Source of the DNA: Clonostachys chloroleuca | Lineage: Eukaryota > Ascomycota > Sordariomycetes > Hypocreales > Bionectriaceae | Assembly (NCBI GenBank): GCA_037952775.1 | Contig: JBANAY010000003.1 | Location: forward strand, 36,828,001 to 36,892,000 | Length of the DNA stretch: 64,000 nt | Direction: 5' to 3' | In this document: positions 1-12,783 of the stretch, one piece after another | Numbering within the stretch: position 1 is the first letter of the stretch | Layout: every line of letters begins with the position of its first letter | The notes under the pieces: model-generated | The model's database searches: none | What the model was told of the DNA's origin: nothing | The model's input: the letters and a program-made list of their open reading frames with translations, nothing else | Translations under genes and position numbers: made by a program

Positions 1-98
1 TGCCTGCCTAGGTAATCAAGGTAGTAGCTCACTAGTCAGCTCATGTTCTCTCAGATCCCAAGCTGGATCCCAAGCTGGATTTCGTGGCCTTGCTGCCC

Positions 99-485
99 TC
101 AAGCAAATCCTCCTCGAGTTTCCTTCAGGATTCCAATGTTCCACCAAACCGGCCAAATGCAGCCACCCGTGAGAATGGTATCAACCCAAAACATGGCGAG
201 AGGTATATACAGCATGGTATCTGCCTTCGGCCAGGTACAGTAGTGGTTTTCACCGTTCCTTGGCTGGCTGGGGGGCCAATGGAGTTGGGTGACGGGATAG
301 ATGCTTCCTCGGATCGGGGTAATCCAAGGGGAGTTGGGTCCGAGCTTCCAATTCTCGTGCTTCTCCTCACACTTCAAGCCGTAGCTGAGCTGAGGACGGA
401 AAAGATAGGACTTGCTTCCTCCATCCTTTGCCGACCCGTTGTCGTGGCCATCGCGGGGAACGAAGAAACGGAAGGACTCGAACAT
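99..485 (-). CDS. Possible small hypothetical protein
   Basis: An uninterrupted 128-residue frame begins with MFESFRFFVPRDG and has an ordinary amino-acid composition. It ends in a stretch rich in Trp, Ile and Gly (WVDTILTGGCIWPVWWNIG) that could form one membrane-associated segment. There is no recognisable domain, no clear signal peptide and no neighbour that explains it. A frame of this size can arise by chance in sequence of about 50% GC, and a plus-strand frame of 136 codons overlaps it. It may be a single exon of a larger gene extending left of the window. Treat as a weak candidate. Confidence 0.22.
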   Translation of the reverse strand: MFESFRFFVPRDGHDNGSAKDGGSKSYLFRPQLSYGLKCEEKHENWKLGPNSPWITPIRGSIYPVTQLHWPPSQPRNGENHYCTWPKADTMLYIPLAMFWVDTILTGGCIWPVWWNIGILKETRGGFA

Positions 486-1232
486 GTTGAGTAAGTACGA
501 TACGTCGACGGGAGGATCTGACCCTGGTTATTAAACCTAAACAAAGTAGATGTTTAAGTGATTTAAGGTGAAATCCATACATACCCAACTTGAGCTTAGA
601 TTATTGCGTAATAGAAGCGAAACTCGCCAGTCAGGGTGCTGGGTTTGGAACTTCGTCTGGGAGAGGCCTTTGTTTTGATGTTTGGTAGATGAAAATGTGA
701 GCGTGGAAGACGAGACTCCCTACGCGACATATTTCAACCTCAGTACGTTGTGTAAACACAGAGAAGCGTCCTAGCACGGCTTTTGCACTGTGCAATTTGC
801 TCATTGGAGCCCTCCTCGCATGTGCGGCCAGTTGGTCCCCGAACAGAGCAGCAAGACCCTGCCACCCTGAATTCGTTCTCGGTATTGTATATGTGTGTAT
901 ATACATTTAATACAAAATCAAGCTATACCTCTTTATTGTCTCACCATCTGCCATAAGTTCAACGGAATTCAGGTTCGTTCAGGTATGTGAGATGCCTTCA
1001 GACAACTCAGTGGTGGGCACACCCTAAGTTAGAAGCCTTTTTCTCAGTCATTAATGAAAGAAACATTTACCAATTTCTTATGGTATATTCCTTACAGGGA
1101 CTCGTTGCTTCATACATAAGAAACTGCAGTCTATTTCATACCTTCGTAAGTATATAATCTATCCATACCACGGCCGAGCAACAGACCAAATCTGATACCA
1201 GTTCCTCCCTCATCCCGTTCAAACCCAATCTC
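486..1232. other. Intergenic stretch, nothing supported
   Basis: Only short chance frames are present. It probably contains the 3' untranslated region of the ABCG gene that ends at 1233 on the minus strand. Confidence 0.5.
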
Positions 1233-4200
1233 TCAACGCCTTAGACGATGACCAAAGCAAAGAAACACAAACGCTATGGCTCGGTACCCCAATCCAATCA
1301 CAAATAAGATAAGCATGTTTCGCCACAGCCATCCCATATGAAACCCAGTTACGTCCGCGGCAGTTTTTACATTGTAGAGATACTCATACGGCTCCACGAG
1401 CTGAGCAAAGTAGACCTCAGCCAACCAAGTACCAGGAGATGCCCTCCATAGCCACTCCATGTGCCACTGCTTCACTTTGGACAGGGGAGGCGCCGCACCA
1501 GATAGGATGCCCAGGATGAGGCTCAGCATAGCCGACAACAGTGGAGCTTCCTCGCGCTTGCTTATCATGCTCACGATGCTGGCCAGTCCGTAGATGCAGA
1601 AAAAGTACAACAGGTTGGCCATGAAGGCTATTCCCCAGTGGATGATCGGCATGGCTAGAAGAAGGAGTGGCACCGAAAAGTGAAGGCAAGCGAACACCAT
1701 CCTAGGGAAAACGCACAGCACCTTGGCCAGGAAATAGGAGATCCTCGAGTGCCCTGCTTCGGCTTCGCGGTTCTGCACCAGCAGCTCCTCAGAGAAAATC
1801 TTCACGCCGGGTGCTGCTGACACAAGGCCTATACCGATGGCAACCAAGAGTGCAAATTGAGGTGCAGAGAGATAATCAGCCGAAGTGGACAACATGCCAT
1901 AGGTATTATAAATTCCTTTAAATAGGACTCCGTTGCGAGAGTTTTGAGCGAGACCGAGAAGGAACCCTCCGAGCAGCGATAGAGCCATCTCTCCCCAAAA
2001 AGACCAGTAGCCACGGTATTGCTGGAGCACGGCACGGCAGAGGCAAAGCCAGAACTGCTTAAACCGGTAGGCTCCGCGCTTCTTGATAGTTCTATGCATC
2101 AGCCCCTGTCCAGCAGAGGAGAGGGTATGTCTACTCGTGTCCCGAGTGAGATTTACGCGATGTTGAGCCCAATGCTCGATAAGAAACTCCTTTGCGACAT
2201 CACCAATAGGCTTGTATTCCCGGCCGTTTCCAGTGATGATATCTGTAATGACATCAGCTTTATTTGTGTGGGGAGGGAATCTAAAGCCCATGTTCTCGAA
2301 GAATTGATGAGCGGTCGCTTGAGGGCCTTCGTAAATCGTCTGCCCATTTCCAAGGAGAATAAGATTGTCCAACATCTCAAACGTCTCGACTCGGGGCTGA
2401 TGGATAATAACAATGACGGAGATTCCCAACTTAGCCAGTGCCTTGAGGGTCCGCATCATCGATGACGCAGCAGAAGCGTCCAAACCGCTGGTAGGCTCAT
2501 CCAAGAAAATGGCCATGGGTGCAGCAGCGAGTTCCATTCCAATTGACACTCGCTTTCTCTGGCCTCCACTGACGACGGGCTTGCTAACGCTGCCGACCAG
2601 GGAATCACGGACATGAGAGAGCTCGAGGCAGTCAATGACGGCATCAACAAGACGATCGATGTCCCTGTTAGACCATGTTCGTGGTAACCGAACCCTAGCG
2701 GAATGGGCAATGTTCTCGTATACGGTCAACTCGGGTAGGACGATGTCATCTTGAGGAACGTATCCGATGACCTTCTTGTATCGTTTAAGTTTGTCTGGTT
2801 TGTTGTTGATAGCAACTAACCCTTGGGTGTGTTTGGTCTTTCCCATCAGCACGTTGACAAAGGTACTCTTTCCACCTCCGCTACCTCCCATCACGGCCGT
2901 GAGGGTACCCCGATCGATAGACCCGGTGACGTGATTTAGGATTGGACGCGAACTCCCCTTTGGTTGGAATGTGAGGTCCTCATATCGAAAAGATAGACCA
3001 AAATCAAATGCATCCGTAGCCTTACGCATGGCATCCATGAAAGCTTGAAGCTGCGGGTTCATTTCGTAAGGTTTATGCCCCTCGGTGCCCTCTGTCTCCG
3101 TTTCAGGGCCGAGAGCGGCCTCAAATCCGAGTGTTGGGCGCCTAGTAACATACTTCGCATCCAGAGGCTGCATCTCTCGATCGTTAGTGTCGTCAGATAA
3201 GGCATTGTAGCCTGACATCTTAGCCATGACGCCGCCCATACCCTCACGACTCTTAGTGAAAGCACCGAGGCGTGCTTGCGAGCTGCTTTGACGGAAACGT
3301 TGGCGATACCCAAAGATAAAGATTCCGAAGGCGAGAAGAATGTCGGCAAGGACCAGAATAATAGCCGGGAGGTAGAAGAGCTGAAACTCCGCCTTTTGAG
3401 GGCAGAAACTCCCAATTGCGCAAGGAGTTGGAGTCGCAGCCCCAATTTGGCAGTATGATCCTTGGGGGCAAGGAAGCTGTTGGGCTCCATTGAACTTAGG
3501 TGGACAATAGAATCCTTTCTGGCATATTTGAGGCTCAAGGGGGCCCATACTTATATAGTCTTCAGTGACAGGGTGGCTGCACACCTCTCCCAGCAGCCTC
3601 GAGATTTGGCAAGGTTCGATCGGGGGACAGTACAGAGGGAGTGAATTGACCGTGTTGTTGGGACCTTCAACGAAATTCAGAACACGGTTCCACAAAGTTT
3701 CTAGATTTGAACTTACAGTAGAAGCCCTCTTGACACCCATTGGTAAGCCACGACTCCGCGATCTGAATTTGGATTGGTAACGCGCCCGGCCTCCAACATG
3801 GAGCAGCATCTACAGCCGTCTTGTTTCTTGATTTCGCCTCGACAGCACGGTAATACGCAGTTGAAAAGGTCGAATGGTTCGTGCCGGTACAAGCTTGATC
3901 GTAGATAGAGAATTGAGTACTGTTGGGTTTCGATTCTTGGAACTTTCCATCCACCACGACGAGAGTCTTGTTCGTGTTCGGTTTGTTGAAGTCATCGAAG
4001 ATGAGTCCATGGATGTTTGTGGGGTCGGGAATGGCATCAAACCATTTTCCGGTGTCAACTTCATAAACCCCTTCAGTTCGATTGCCGATGCATTGCCATG
4101 CAGCGTCCTTAGCGTCCTCAGATAGAGGGTTCTGCAAGGCACAGAGGCAAGCCCCTGTATCCAGGAAAGCAGGCCCACGAAGCGTCTCTTGGGGCAAAAA

Positions 4201-4239
4201 TGGGAGCTGCGGCAGGTTCTCTTTTGAAAAGCCTTCCAT
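1233..4239 (-). CDS. Half-size ABCG-family transporter, 5' end disrupted
   Basis: Exons 4239-3717 and 3664-1233; intron 3716-3665 (52 nt, GTAAGT donor) restores GFYCPNNT across the junction. Assembled length is 984 residues. In order: a Cys-rich extracytoplasmic region with repeated GFYC/GSYC/GSFC motifs (about residues 160-300), one membrane segment (FYLPAIILVLADILLAFGIF), an ABCG nucleotide-binding domain with Walker A GGSGGGKST, signature VSGGQRKR and Walker B AIFLDEPTSGLDA, then a C-terminal ABC2 membrane domain. The NBD-before-TMD order defines ABCG. Membrane export is inferred; the substrate is unknown. The first ATG lies right after an in-frame TGA, and the frame upstream (4280-4240, reading VNFIVGFDPAWK) joins the downstream frame only if one nucleotide is added near 4236. 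No signal peptide exon was found. The gene may therefore be 5'-broken, or the assembly carries an indel. Confidence 0.85.
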
Positions 4240-7200
4240 GCTGGGTCAAAACCAACGATGAAGTTGACGGTTTTGGGATCCTACAGCCGGGAGCATTGGC
4301 CCTGGGACCATCTTGCGTCCGGGAGGCGGGATACGGGTCATCTTATTCTGCTCTGGCTCGTCAGATTCACGCAGTCCATGGCCCTATGGGGCTCATGGAA
4401 TGGTCATCCAAAGTGCTGACGCCTAAAACTGGGACTCTGGAAGCATGTCGATGGCCTGCGCCCACTGCTGTCTCTCGGCGCAGGGGTGGTGGAAAGGCTC
4501 TTTGGACTAGGATCAACGGCCCCGGACAGGTAGAGTGCCTTCGTTCGAGATCAATAAGGAGCTATGATTGGATCGGCATTAGCAGAGGTAGCAGGGGTAA
4601 CGATGGTGATGGGCAACTGGAAAATGACATCGCCAGGGCTGCCGCATCATGTTACCGAAAAAGCATCAAACCGTCGCACTTGCGTGGAGCAGCGGGAGAG
4701 CCCCTGTTTGGGAGCTGTTTTAGGCGTGGCCATGCTGAAGGTGCCCTGCGCCAGTGGCTCCTGCCCACAAGGTACCTAAGCTCAACCGGGGCTCATCAAC
4801 ATTCACAACACGCAAGAATTGATCAGTGTTGCCTGAGGCAGCTACGTTGGGCTTGAAGGTATCTACCTTGGGCGGTCGGCTGCTCAGAGGGGGAAATGGA
4901 AAGCAATACTCTCCTAGTAGCAGTAACAGAGGCATCGCGTAGCCACTCAATTACAAAGCTCATGTCCCTACCATGCATTACGAATCCCCAAGTTGAGGTT
5001 GCTGTCAGACGGGCTGTCAGCAATTCCGGCAGGGCTTGCAGACGCTCGGCCTATGATCTCATTTAGGTTCTTCGGTGTTTGCTCCACTAAAGATCCCTTC
5101 CAGTTACAGTGGCCCACCGGTCATCATTCCCGAAGCACTTTGATACAGAGCGCTGCGCCCATCCCAAGAGCCTCCATCCGCCTCTCTAGCCTCATGATGG
5201 TCGGTCTATGTAGCTGTAAAAGACATCACGTCGTTGCATACCTAGTACACATAGTGCATCATCCTTCCTGGCTGAGGGTCTTTCCAGGTGCTGCCTTGGG
5301 ATGGCCCAGTAGTGGCTTGCTCGCCTTACCATTCCGAATAGGGTAATGAATGCACCTGGCCTATACGCGCTCTTGATTCATCCCTGCCGCCAAGTCTCGA
5401 GGGCCTTGGTGATGAGGCATACATCACTCCTATGGATAATTCTGCCAAAATGCTCTTGACTAAAAATCACCAAAGCTCGTGGTGATTGCTAGGGCACCAA
5501 AACGTATTGGTTCCTTCTATTTTTGGTCACTACCTACCTACCATTCATCACGCCGCTAGGACTCTACTACTTCCACCTTGGTCAAAATCCAAGTACCTTG
5601 ATACATGCGGTCTTGTTCGTAGACTACCACATCGATTTCCTGAAAAGACCGAGCGAAAAGAGGTTGAATTGAACTTAATAAGAAAATCGATGAACATTAT
5701 TCTTTCAAATTCATATTCAAAGTAGGAGGAAGCGTGGCTTGAACGATTTAGGTACTGGGTCACAGTGACTATAGGGTAGGTAGGGGAGACTAGCCAAAAC
5801 AAGTTTCTCTGAACATGGACAGAAAACATCGAATGCCAGCTGACTCAGCTCCCACCTACCCACCATGATTGCCAGCACTGCACGTCTTCATCTGCTCTTA
5901 AGATATGGCATGCTCTTGAGATTTCCGTATACTCTAATGGCTGTACAGAAAAGGACTGTTTGCCGTCTCGGGACTCTGCATTCTTCCATCTCAACAGCTC
6001 TGGGCGACTGGTAGGCCACTGCAGGCCATTCCACCAGGAATCACCATGAGGAACTGACAGGGATAAATACATGATATACCTACCAAGCTGCTTGAGAATG
6101 CCATCACGGACGTGCTAGCGAGTATTCGATACGAACGAAGAGGCACACGGCCTCCAAAGCTTATTGCTTGGTCGCTTCAAATCCCATATCCTACCATTCT
6201 GAACTGCCCGGTTACCGTGCAGCGTTGCGGGACACGGGGTATGATACATGTACCTTGGAGAAACACGATCGACGAACCCTCAGGAAAGAAAGAGTACGCA
6301 ATAAGTTGAGCTAGTTTCGCGATCCCTGAAGACCACGGATTAGTCCCTAATCAATACCACCTGCTTACCGATCTTTTAGGTTGGAGCCTTGCCTGTGGCT
6401 GCACACTCAGAGTTATTGTCGAAACCCGTCGCTATGCCGTTTATTATTAACCGGCTAAATACTCGTCCTCAATACCGGCCTAACTACTAGCCTCTCCAAA
6501 AAAAAAATTAAAAAAATAACGTCGATGAATTACAATACCGGACCTACTATCTCAATGTCCTTCGGCTAGCCTTATCCGACGCCCCTTCTTGACTGCCATC
6601 ACTGCACGATATTTGCCAAAGTGATTGTTCTTTAATCCGAGGGGCGCCTCGGCTTGACATATCGAAGAATCGATTATAATACGGACTCATCAACAGACTA
6701 AATCAGGCCATTTAGTTGCGAAACTAATCGTTGACAGGGGACCGCGAGTATAGATTATACTGGTGTCTGATGACTTCGATTACACCCACTCCTTCGGGCA
6801 CGGTGGATTGGCAGGGTTCCTCGATCTACTCGCAGGGCAGCACAGACCAGGATAAGTGGCCAACAATTAAACCATTCTGCTCGTCGAAAGGGGCTTGGCA
6901 GCTCAAAGTTAGACATTGCAGAGGCATCCTGTCTCACTTCTATTTAGGAACCGGATGTGCTGGAATTACCGCCGAGACAACTGACTTATCCCCTAACAAG
7001 AAAACCGCAAAGTGTTCATCCAGCCACCTTCCCAGCCAAGCAAATCAGGGCGGAACAGCGGCGCTTTGACGCCTAGGGGAACCTGTCACAGCGTGGCAAA
7101 ATCGTCGGCAAGCTAGTGCCCCAGGCCGAATCAAGCTCAATACTGGCCCCATGATGTTTAAAATGTACTGAATACGGCAGTATTGCGCGGTTGGCGCCAC

Positions 7201-7571
7201 CTAGGTTGATCGCTGCCCCATTTTGCTACGGACTAATGCTGACCCGACGGAACACAACCTATGATCTACATGATTCGGATAGCTGTTTGTCTCAGTAGGA
7301 TATGCATTCCTGAACTCTGCGACACGCCCTCTCGGACCGCGACTGGCTGTTGGTAATACCGCGTACGCCCCTGTTCTTCCATTTTCTAGATTCCTCAACA
7401 GATCATGGCAATCGTGTCTTTCCGTTATACTACCTGGGATGCCGTGAATTCCCATGGAGATCAACAGGAAATAGGAAAACGAGGACGAAACCAAGGCTAC
7501 GACGATCAACAACAGCGTCGCTGCCGCCCACGAGCTCCTAATTGCCTATCGAGCTGTACGCCTCGAGCTAG
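4240..7571. other. Gene-poor gap upstream of two ABC genes
   Basis: Positions 4280-4240 (minus) keep coding sequence belonging to the ABCG protein in a shifted frame, bounded upstream by an acceptor-like CTGTAG. The minus strand around 4950-4720 has a leucine-rich start (MPLLLLLGEYC) that could be a stranded signal-peptide exon, but I could not join it to the gene. Positions 6420-6560 are AT-rich with A-runs at 6498-6519. The rest holds only chance frames. The promoters of both transporters should lie here, since they diverge from this gap. Confidence 0.5.
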
Positions 7572-10500
7572 ATGACAATGGACGGGCAATCGGGACAAGC
7601 TGTGAACGCTGGAAATGCGACGGCTGCAAATGAGATAGATTCTCACGCGCAGGCAATTCCACAGGATAGTACGGAGGGATCTCGCCTCGGCTCCAAAGTC
7701 ATCCAGTCCTCTGATACAGCGATCAAATCAATTATAGAAGCGCCTACCGACAATAGAGGATACACTTCTCCATCCCAGGCAAAAGTTGAGAAGAAATCGC
7801 ACCAGCATGAGAGCCCCAGTCCGCAAGCCGGTGCACCCAAGGATGCAGATATGAAACCTCAGACCGTGGAGGCGACAGACAAACCCTCACACAAGAAATC
7901 TGGGTCTAACTCCAGCGCTACACTCGAGCCCGAGTCACGTCCATCTCATCAGGCTACGGCGGTATCCAGGCCTGGACGAGGGGATACGTCTACGGCCGCG
8001 GAATCAAACTCGCCCGACGAAGACCCAATCGACCGCCTGCCTGAAGCCGAGGCTGCTATTCTCAGACGCCAGATCGTCTTACAAACAAAAAAGCAGAGCA
8101 TTTTCGCCCTTCTACGATTCGCCACGAAGTTTGATATCGTGATCATTGTCATCTCCATCATATGCTCGATAGCATCCGGCGCAGCCTTACCCATTATGAC
8201 GATTGTGTTTGGAAATGTGCAGGGAATATTCACTGATTATACGGTCCTGGGCCTGATGAGCCTAGACGAGTTCAAAGGTGTGATCGGCCAGTACGTGCTG
8301 TATTTTGTCTATCTTGCGATCGGCACATTCGTGGTCACGTACATCTCGAGTCTTGGTCTTCTCTATGTTGGTGAAGCGATCACGGATAGGATCCGCCAGA
8401 AATATCTGGAGAGCTGCCTGCGCCAGAATATCGGCTATTTTGACAAGTTTGGGACTGGGGAGTTTGCAACGAAGATCACTGCCGACACAGTCACCATCCA
8501 GGATGGCATTTCTGACAAGTTTGGCCTGTTCCTCTCCTCCCTGTCCACCTTCGTCACTGGCTTTGTCATTGGCTACGTGTATGCGTGGAAGTTCGCATTG
8601 ATCCTGACGGCAACTCTCCTAGCACTCCTATTGAACGGCGCCATTGCCGCTATATTCATTATCAGATACGATACACCGATGAGGGAAAACTTTTCACAGA
8701 GCGGTACCTTCATCGAGGAGGTGTTCTCTTCGATCCGAGTCGCGATCGCATTTGGTACCCAGGAACGCCTGGCCAAGCAGTACTTGAGCTATCTTGGAAA
8801 GGTCCGGTTATGGGGCATCAAGCTTAAATATGCGACCGCTTTGATGACGGCAGGCATCATGTCGCTCACGTATCTAAATTATGGCCTAGGCTTCTGGCAG
8901 GGATCTATGTTCATGGCTCGCGGCGACCTGAAGCTGTCTGACATGATTATCGTCATGATGTCCATTATGATGGGGACGTTCAACATGAGTGTCATCGGGC
9001 CGTATTTTACCGTCTTCATTGGGGCTCTGTCGGTAGCTAATAAGATGCTGGCTACAATCGACCGTGAGTCTCCGCTGGATCCCTCGACTGACGAAGGAAG
9101 TAAGGTCGACAATCTGGAAGGACATATTCGTCTCGAGAATGTCAAGCACATTTATCCTTCCAGAGCCGATGTTACTGTTCTCAACAACTTCTCCCTTGAT
9201 ATTCCAGCTGGGAAGGTGACCGCTCTTGTGGGGGCTAGTGGTTGTGGAAAAAGTACGATTGTCGGGATAGTTGAGCGGTTCTATGAACCTGTTGAGGGCA
9301 AGGTATTCCTAGATGGACACGATCTTTCGACCCTTAATATCAGATGGCTTCGCCAGCAGATGGCACTTGTTGGGCAAGAGCCCACCCTCTTTGCTGCCAC
9401 AATCTCTGAGAACATCAAATTCGGTCTCATTGGCACAGACAATGAAAACTCAGACGAAGAGAAGCAGCAGGCACTTGTGGAGGATGCTGCACGGCAAGCA
9501 AATGCTCACGACTTTATTATGCAGCTCCCTGATGGATATCAAACCAATGTCGGCCAACGTGGCTTTCTTCTCAGTGGCGGCCAAAAGCAGCGAATTGCGA
9601 TTGCAAGAGCCGTAATATCTAATCCCAAAAGTGTGTATTAAACCCTCCAGGTGTTGTGATTGAAGCTCTCTAACATGAACCTCCTAGTTTTGCTGCTTGA
9701 CGAGGCTACATCGGCCCTTGATACGAAATCCGAGGGAATCGTCCAGGCCGCACTCGACAACGCCTCTACAGGTCGAACCACTATCACTATCGCCCATCGC
9801 CTCTCAACTATCCGCAACGCTGATAATATTGTCGTTATGAGTAAGGGGGAAATTATTGAACAAGGAACTCACAATGATCTTATCTCAAAACAAGGGGCAT
9901 ATCACGCTCTAGTCACCGCCCAGACAATTGAAGACAGCCAGAGGCGCTCCGTAGCTCTATCTGTCGAAGAGACTATCTCTAAAGAACAGCAGATCCTCAA
10001 GAGAATATCGACATGTAAGGAGGGAGTTTTGGTGACTACGGAAATCGAAGATCCCGAGAAAAACATTCTGGCTTCGAATAGCATACTCAACAATATTGAG
10101 GAGGTGGAGAGAGGCGTCGCTGGCAAAAGAGTACCGCAGAATACTCTGTGGACGCTGGTTAAGTTCGTTTCTCAATTTAATCGGCAAGAAGCGTTCTGGA
10201 TCATTGTGGCATTCTTCTTCTGCGTCCTATGCGGTCTCGCCACCCCTGTTCAAGCGAGTAAGTTGCCCCTGAACTGCTAGACGAACCACATTGGGAACTA
10301 ACCGAGCATCTTCTTAGTTTTCTTCGCGAAAGAGATTGGCGTTCTCTCAGATGTGGAATTGGAAGGGGCTGACAGATGGGCGATCCAGTCCCGCTCGAAC
10401 TTTTGGTCTCTGATGTTCTTGATGCTTGGTCTCGTGCAGTTCTTGACCAATGCCGTCTCCGGCAGCCTTCTCGGCTGGGCGAGCGAGTATCTCATCCAGA

Positions 10501-12005
10501 GGCTCCGGGATAAGACGTTCTCCGCAATGCTGCGACAGGATGTAAGTTACTATGACGAGGATGATCACAACCCGGGAGCCCTCACGGCATACGTAGCTAT
10601 GGAAACTACCCATGCATCCGGTATCACTGGATCCGCTCTCGGAGTCATCATTCAATCTGTCGCAAACCTGGTCGCCAGTCTAGTCTTATCCCTTGCTATC
10701 GGATGGAAGCTGGCCCTCGTTGTGTTCCCAGCCGTTCCTCTGGCCGTCGCATGTGGTTTCTTCCGCTGGTGGGTACTTGCCCGTCATCAGCGTCGGATCG
10801 AGACCGTCTACGCCGAATCGGCAGGTTTCGCTAGTGAGAACATCTCCGCCATTAGAACAGTGGCATCCCTCACACGAGAGAAACAGGTCACTGCTGAGTA
10901 CGAGAGGAGCCTGGTGGAACAGCAAAAGAAGAGTATCAAATCAGTAGCGAAATCGAGCCTGATTGCCGCTGCGGCTCAATCAGTTCAGTATTTATGCTAT
11001 GGTCTAGGATTTTGGTATGGCAGCACTCTTATGGCCACTTTCGAGTACAGTCTATTCCAGTTCTTTGTGTGCTTCATGGCGATGATCATGGGCGCATCAT
11101 CAGTCGGGAGTTGTTTCTCCTTCGCACCCGACCTGGCCAAAGCGAAATCAGCGGCGGGAAAGCTGAAGACTCTGATCGAAGACTCAAAGCCCCTAATCGA
11201 TACCTCCGATGACTCTGGCGATACTCTGACCGAGGCGGAAGGGTATCTAGAGTTTAAAGACGTCATCTTCCGATACCCATCGCGGCCTCATGTGCCAGTA
11301 CTGCGTGGCCTCAACCTGAAGGTAGAGCCAGGCCAGCACATTGCCCTGGTGGGAAGCTCCGGATGTGGGAAGAGCACTACCATTGCCCTGCTTGAGCGGT
11401 TCTACGACCCTCTGGCTGGGCAGGTCCTGCTTGACGGAAAGGACATATCACTCATCAACATCAACGACTATAGATCGCACATTGCCCTCGTCAGCCAGGA
11501 ACCAACTCTATTCCAAGGGACGATCCGAGAAAACATCGGCATGGGTTCCGCCAAGGACTTAACTGACGAAGCTTTGGAGATTGCTTGCCGCGAGGCCAAT
11601 ATCTACGATTTTATCCTATCCCTCCCTGAAGGGTTCAACACTGTCGTAGGTAGCCGTGGTGGACTTCTGTCAACAGGACAGAAACAGCGTGTCGCCATTG
11701 CTAGGGCATTGGTGAGGAAACCTAAAATTCTCCTCCTTGACGAAGCTACGTCAGCGCTGGACTCGGAATCGGAACATGTGGTGCAGGTGGCTCTTGACCG
11801 CGCGGCAAAGGGACGGACGACGGTCACTGTGGCGCACCGGCTGAGCACGATCCAGCATGCAGATGTCATCTACGTTTTCGACAAGGGGTGTGTGGTAGAG
11901 TCAGGTACCCATTCAGAGCTGATGACATTGAATGGGGCGTACGCTGAGTTGGTGAGGATGCAGTCTTTGGACCAGAAGGAGGAGAAAAAGGCAAGTTCTG
12001 CTTAG
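7572..12005 (+). CDS. Full-size ABCB multidrug-type exporter
   Basis: Three exons: 7572-9630, 9688-10257 and 10318-12005. Introns 9631-9687 (57 nt, CTAAC branch) and 10258-10317 (60 nt) restore [15 protein letters not shown] and PVQAIFFAKE. The protein has 1438 residues, usual for a fungal P-glycoprotein-like TMD-NBD-TMD-NBD exporter. The N-terminal 160 residues are hydrophilic and Ser/Pro/Lys-rich. The first NBD has Walker [10 protein letters not shown] (about residue 554), signature LSGGQKQR (about 668), Walker B LLLDEAT and the AHRLST H-loop. The second NBD has Walker [10 protein letters not shown] (about 1220), signature LSTGQKQR (about 1326) and Walker B. All catalytic motifs are present, so the gene looks functional. 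ATP-driven export of hydrophobic compounds at the plasma membrane is inferred from the family; the substrate is unknown. Confidence 0.95.
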
Positions 12006-12783
12006 GAAAGTACTATAGTGAGCAGAGCGTACAAGAAGGAGATCGGCAATCTTTATTTCTAATATCAATCATTTGAAGCCATAATTTAATTCCCATTTGT
12101 CTCTTATAACTTATTCTAGATATTCTATAGATGATTACGGTCATAGCAATCAAATTTGGTTGTCCTTACATCCCCCTGAGGTATTGCACTAACATGTAAT
12201 GGGCTCTCGGTTGATCTAAAGTTTGTTTGATATCATACAAAATAAGAGATAGAAGGTTACTAGGTATGCATACGTATTCACACCCAGGACGGCAGACACC
12301 CTCAAGTATCCAGCCGGACATCTCAGTTCCAGCGTTGAAGTCTTTCCAGAGAGAACAAGTTTGGAGAGAGTTCTAGAGAAGATGGTACATTTAATAACGG
12401 CGAGCATGGCAGGCGTTGAACGTGGGAACGACAGAGCGTTGTGGGTTGGATGTGCGATCTGGTCTGCGAGGGAAATTACGAGAGACGTATCAGGTTGTCT
12501 TCACCAGACAAGAACGGGTAAAAGCATTGCGTTCAATGAAACACAAACAAATCATCGTATGGGATTAACTTCATGATTAAATTCCATGATCCTATTTCGT
12601 AGAAAAGTACCTTGACTAATAAAACAATCTCAAAAGCTACAATCCATCAAATCCCATCCACCGTGAACCTCCCCGTAACCCTCCGTGTGGAGAAAACATC
12701 GCTCTTTCAGACAAGAAGAAGAAGAAGGGAAAGACAGGGGGCGTCTCGTAGAAACGAAGATTTGAATCCGTCTCCCCATTCAA
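12006..12783. other. Convergent 3' region
   Basis: This gap separates the 3' ends of the ABCB gene (plus) and the Ser/Thr-rich protein gene (minus). It is moderately AT-rich near 12050-12250 and holds no supported gene; both 3' untranslated regions should lie here. Confidence 0.6.

Noticed and set aside
4200..4856. A 218-codon plus-strand frame
   Set aside because: Basic, low-plausibility composition, overlaps ABCG coding sequence on the other strand, and has no domain.
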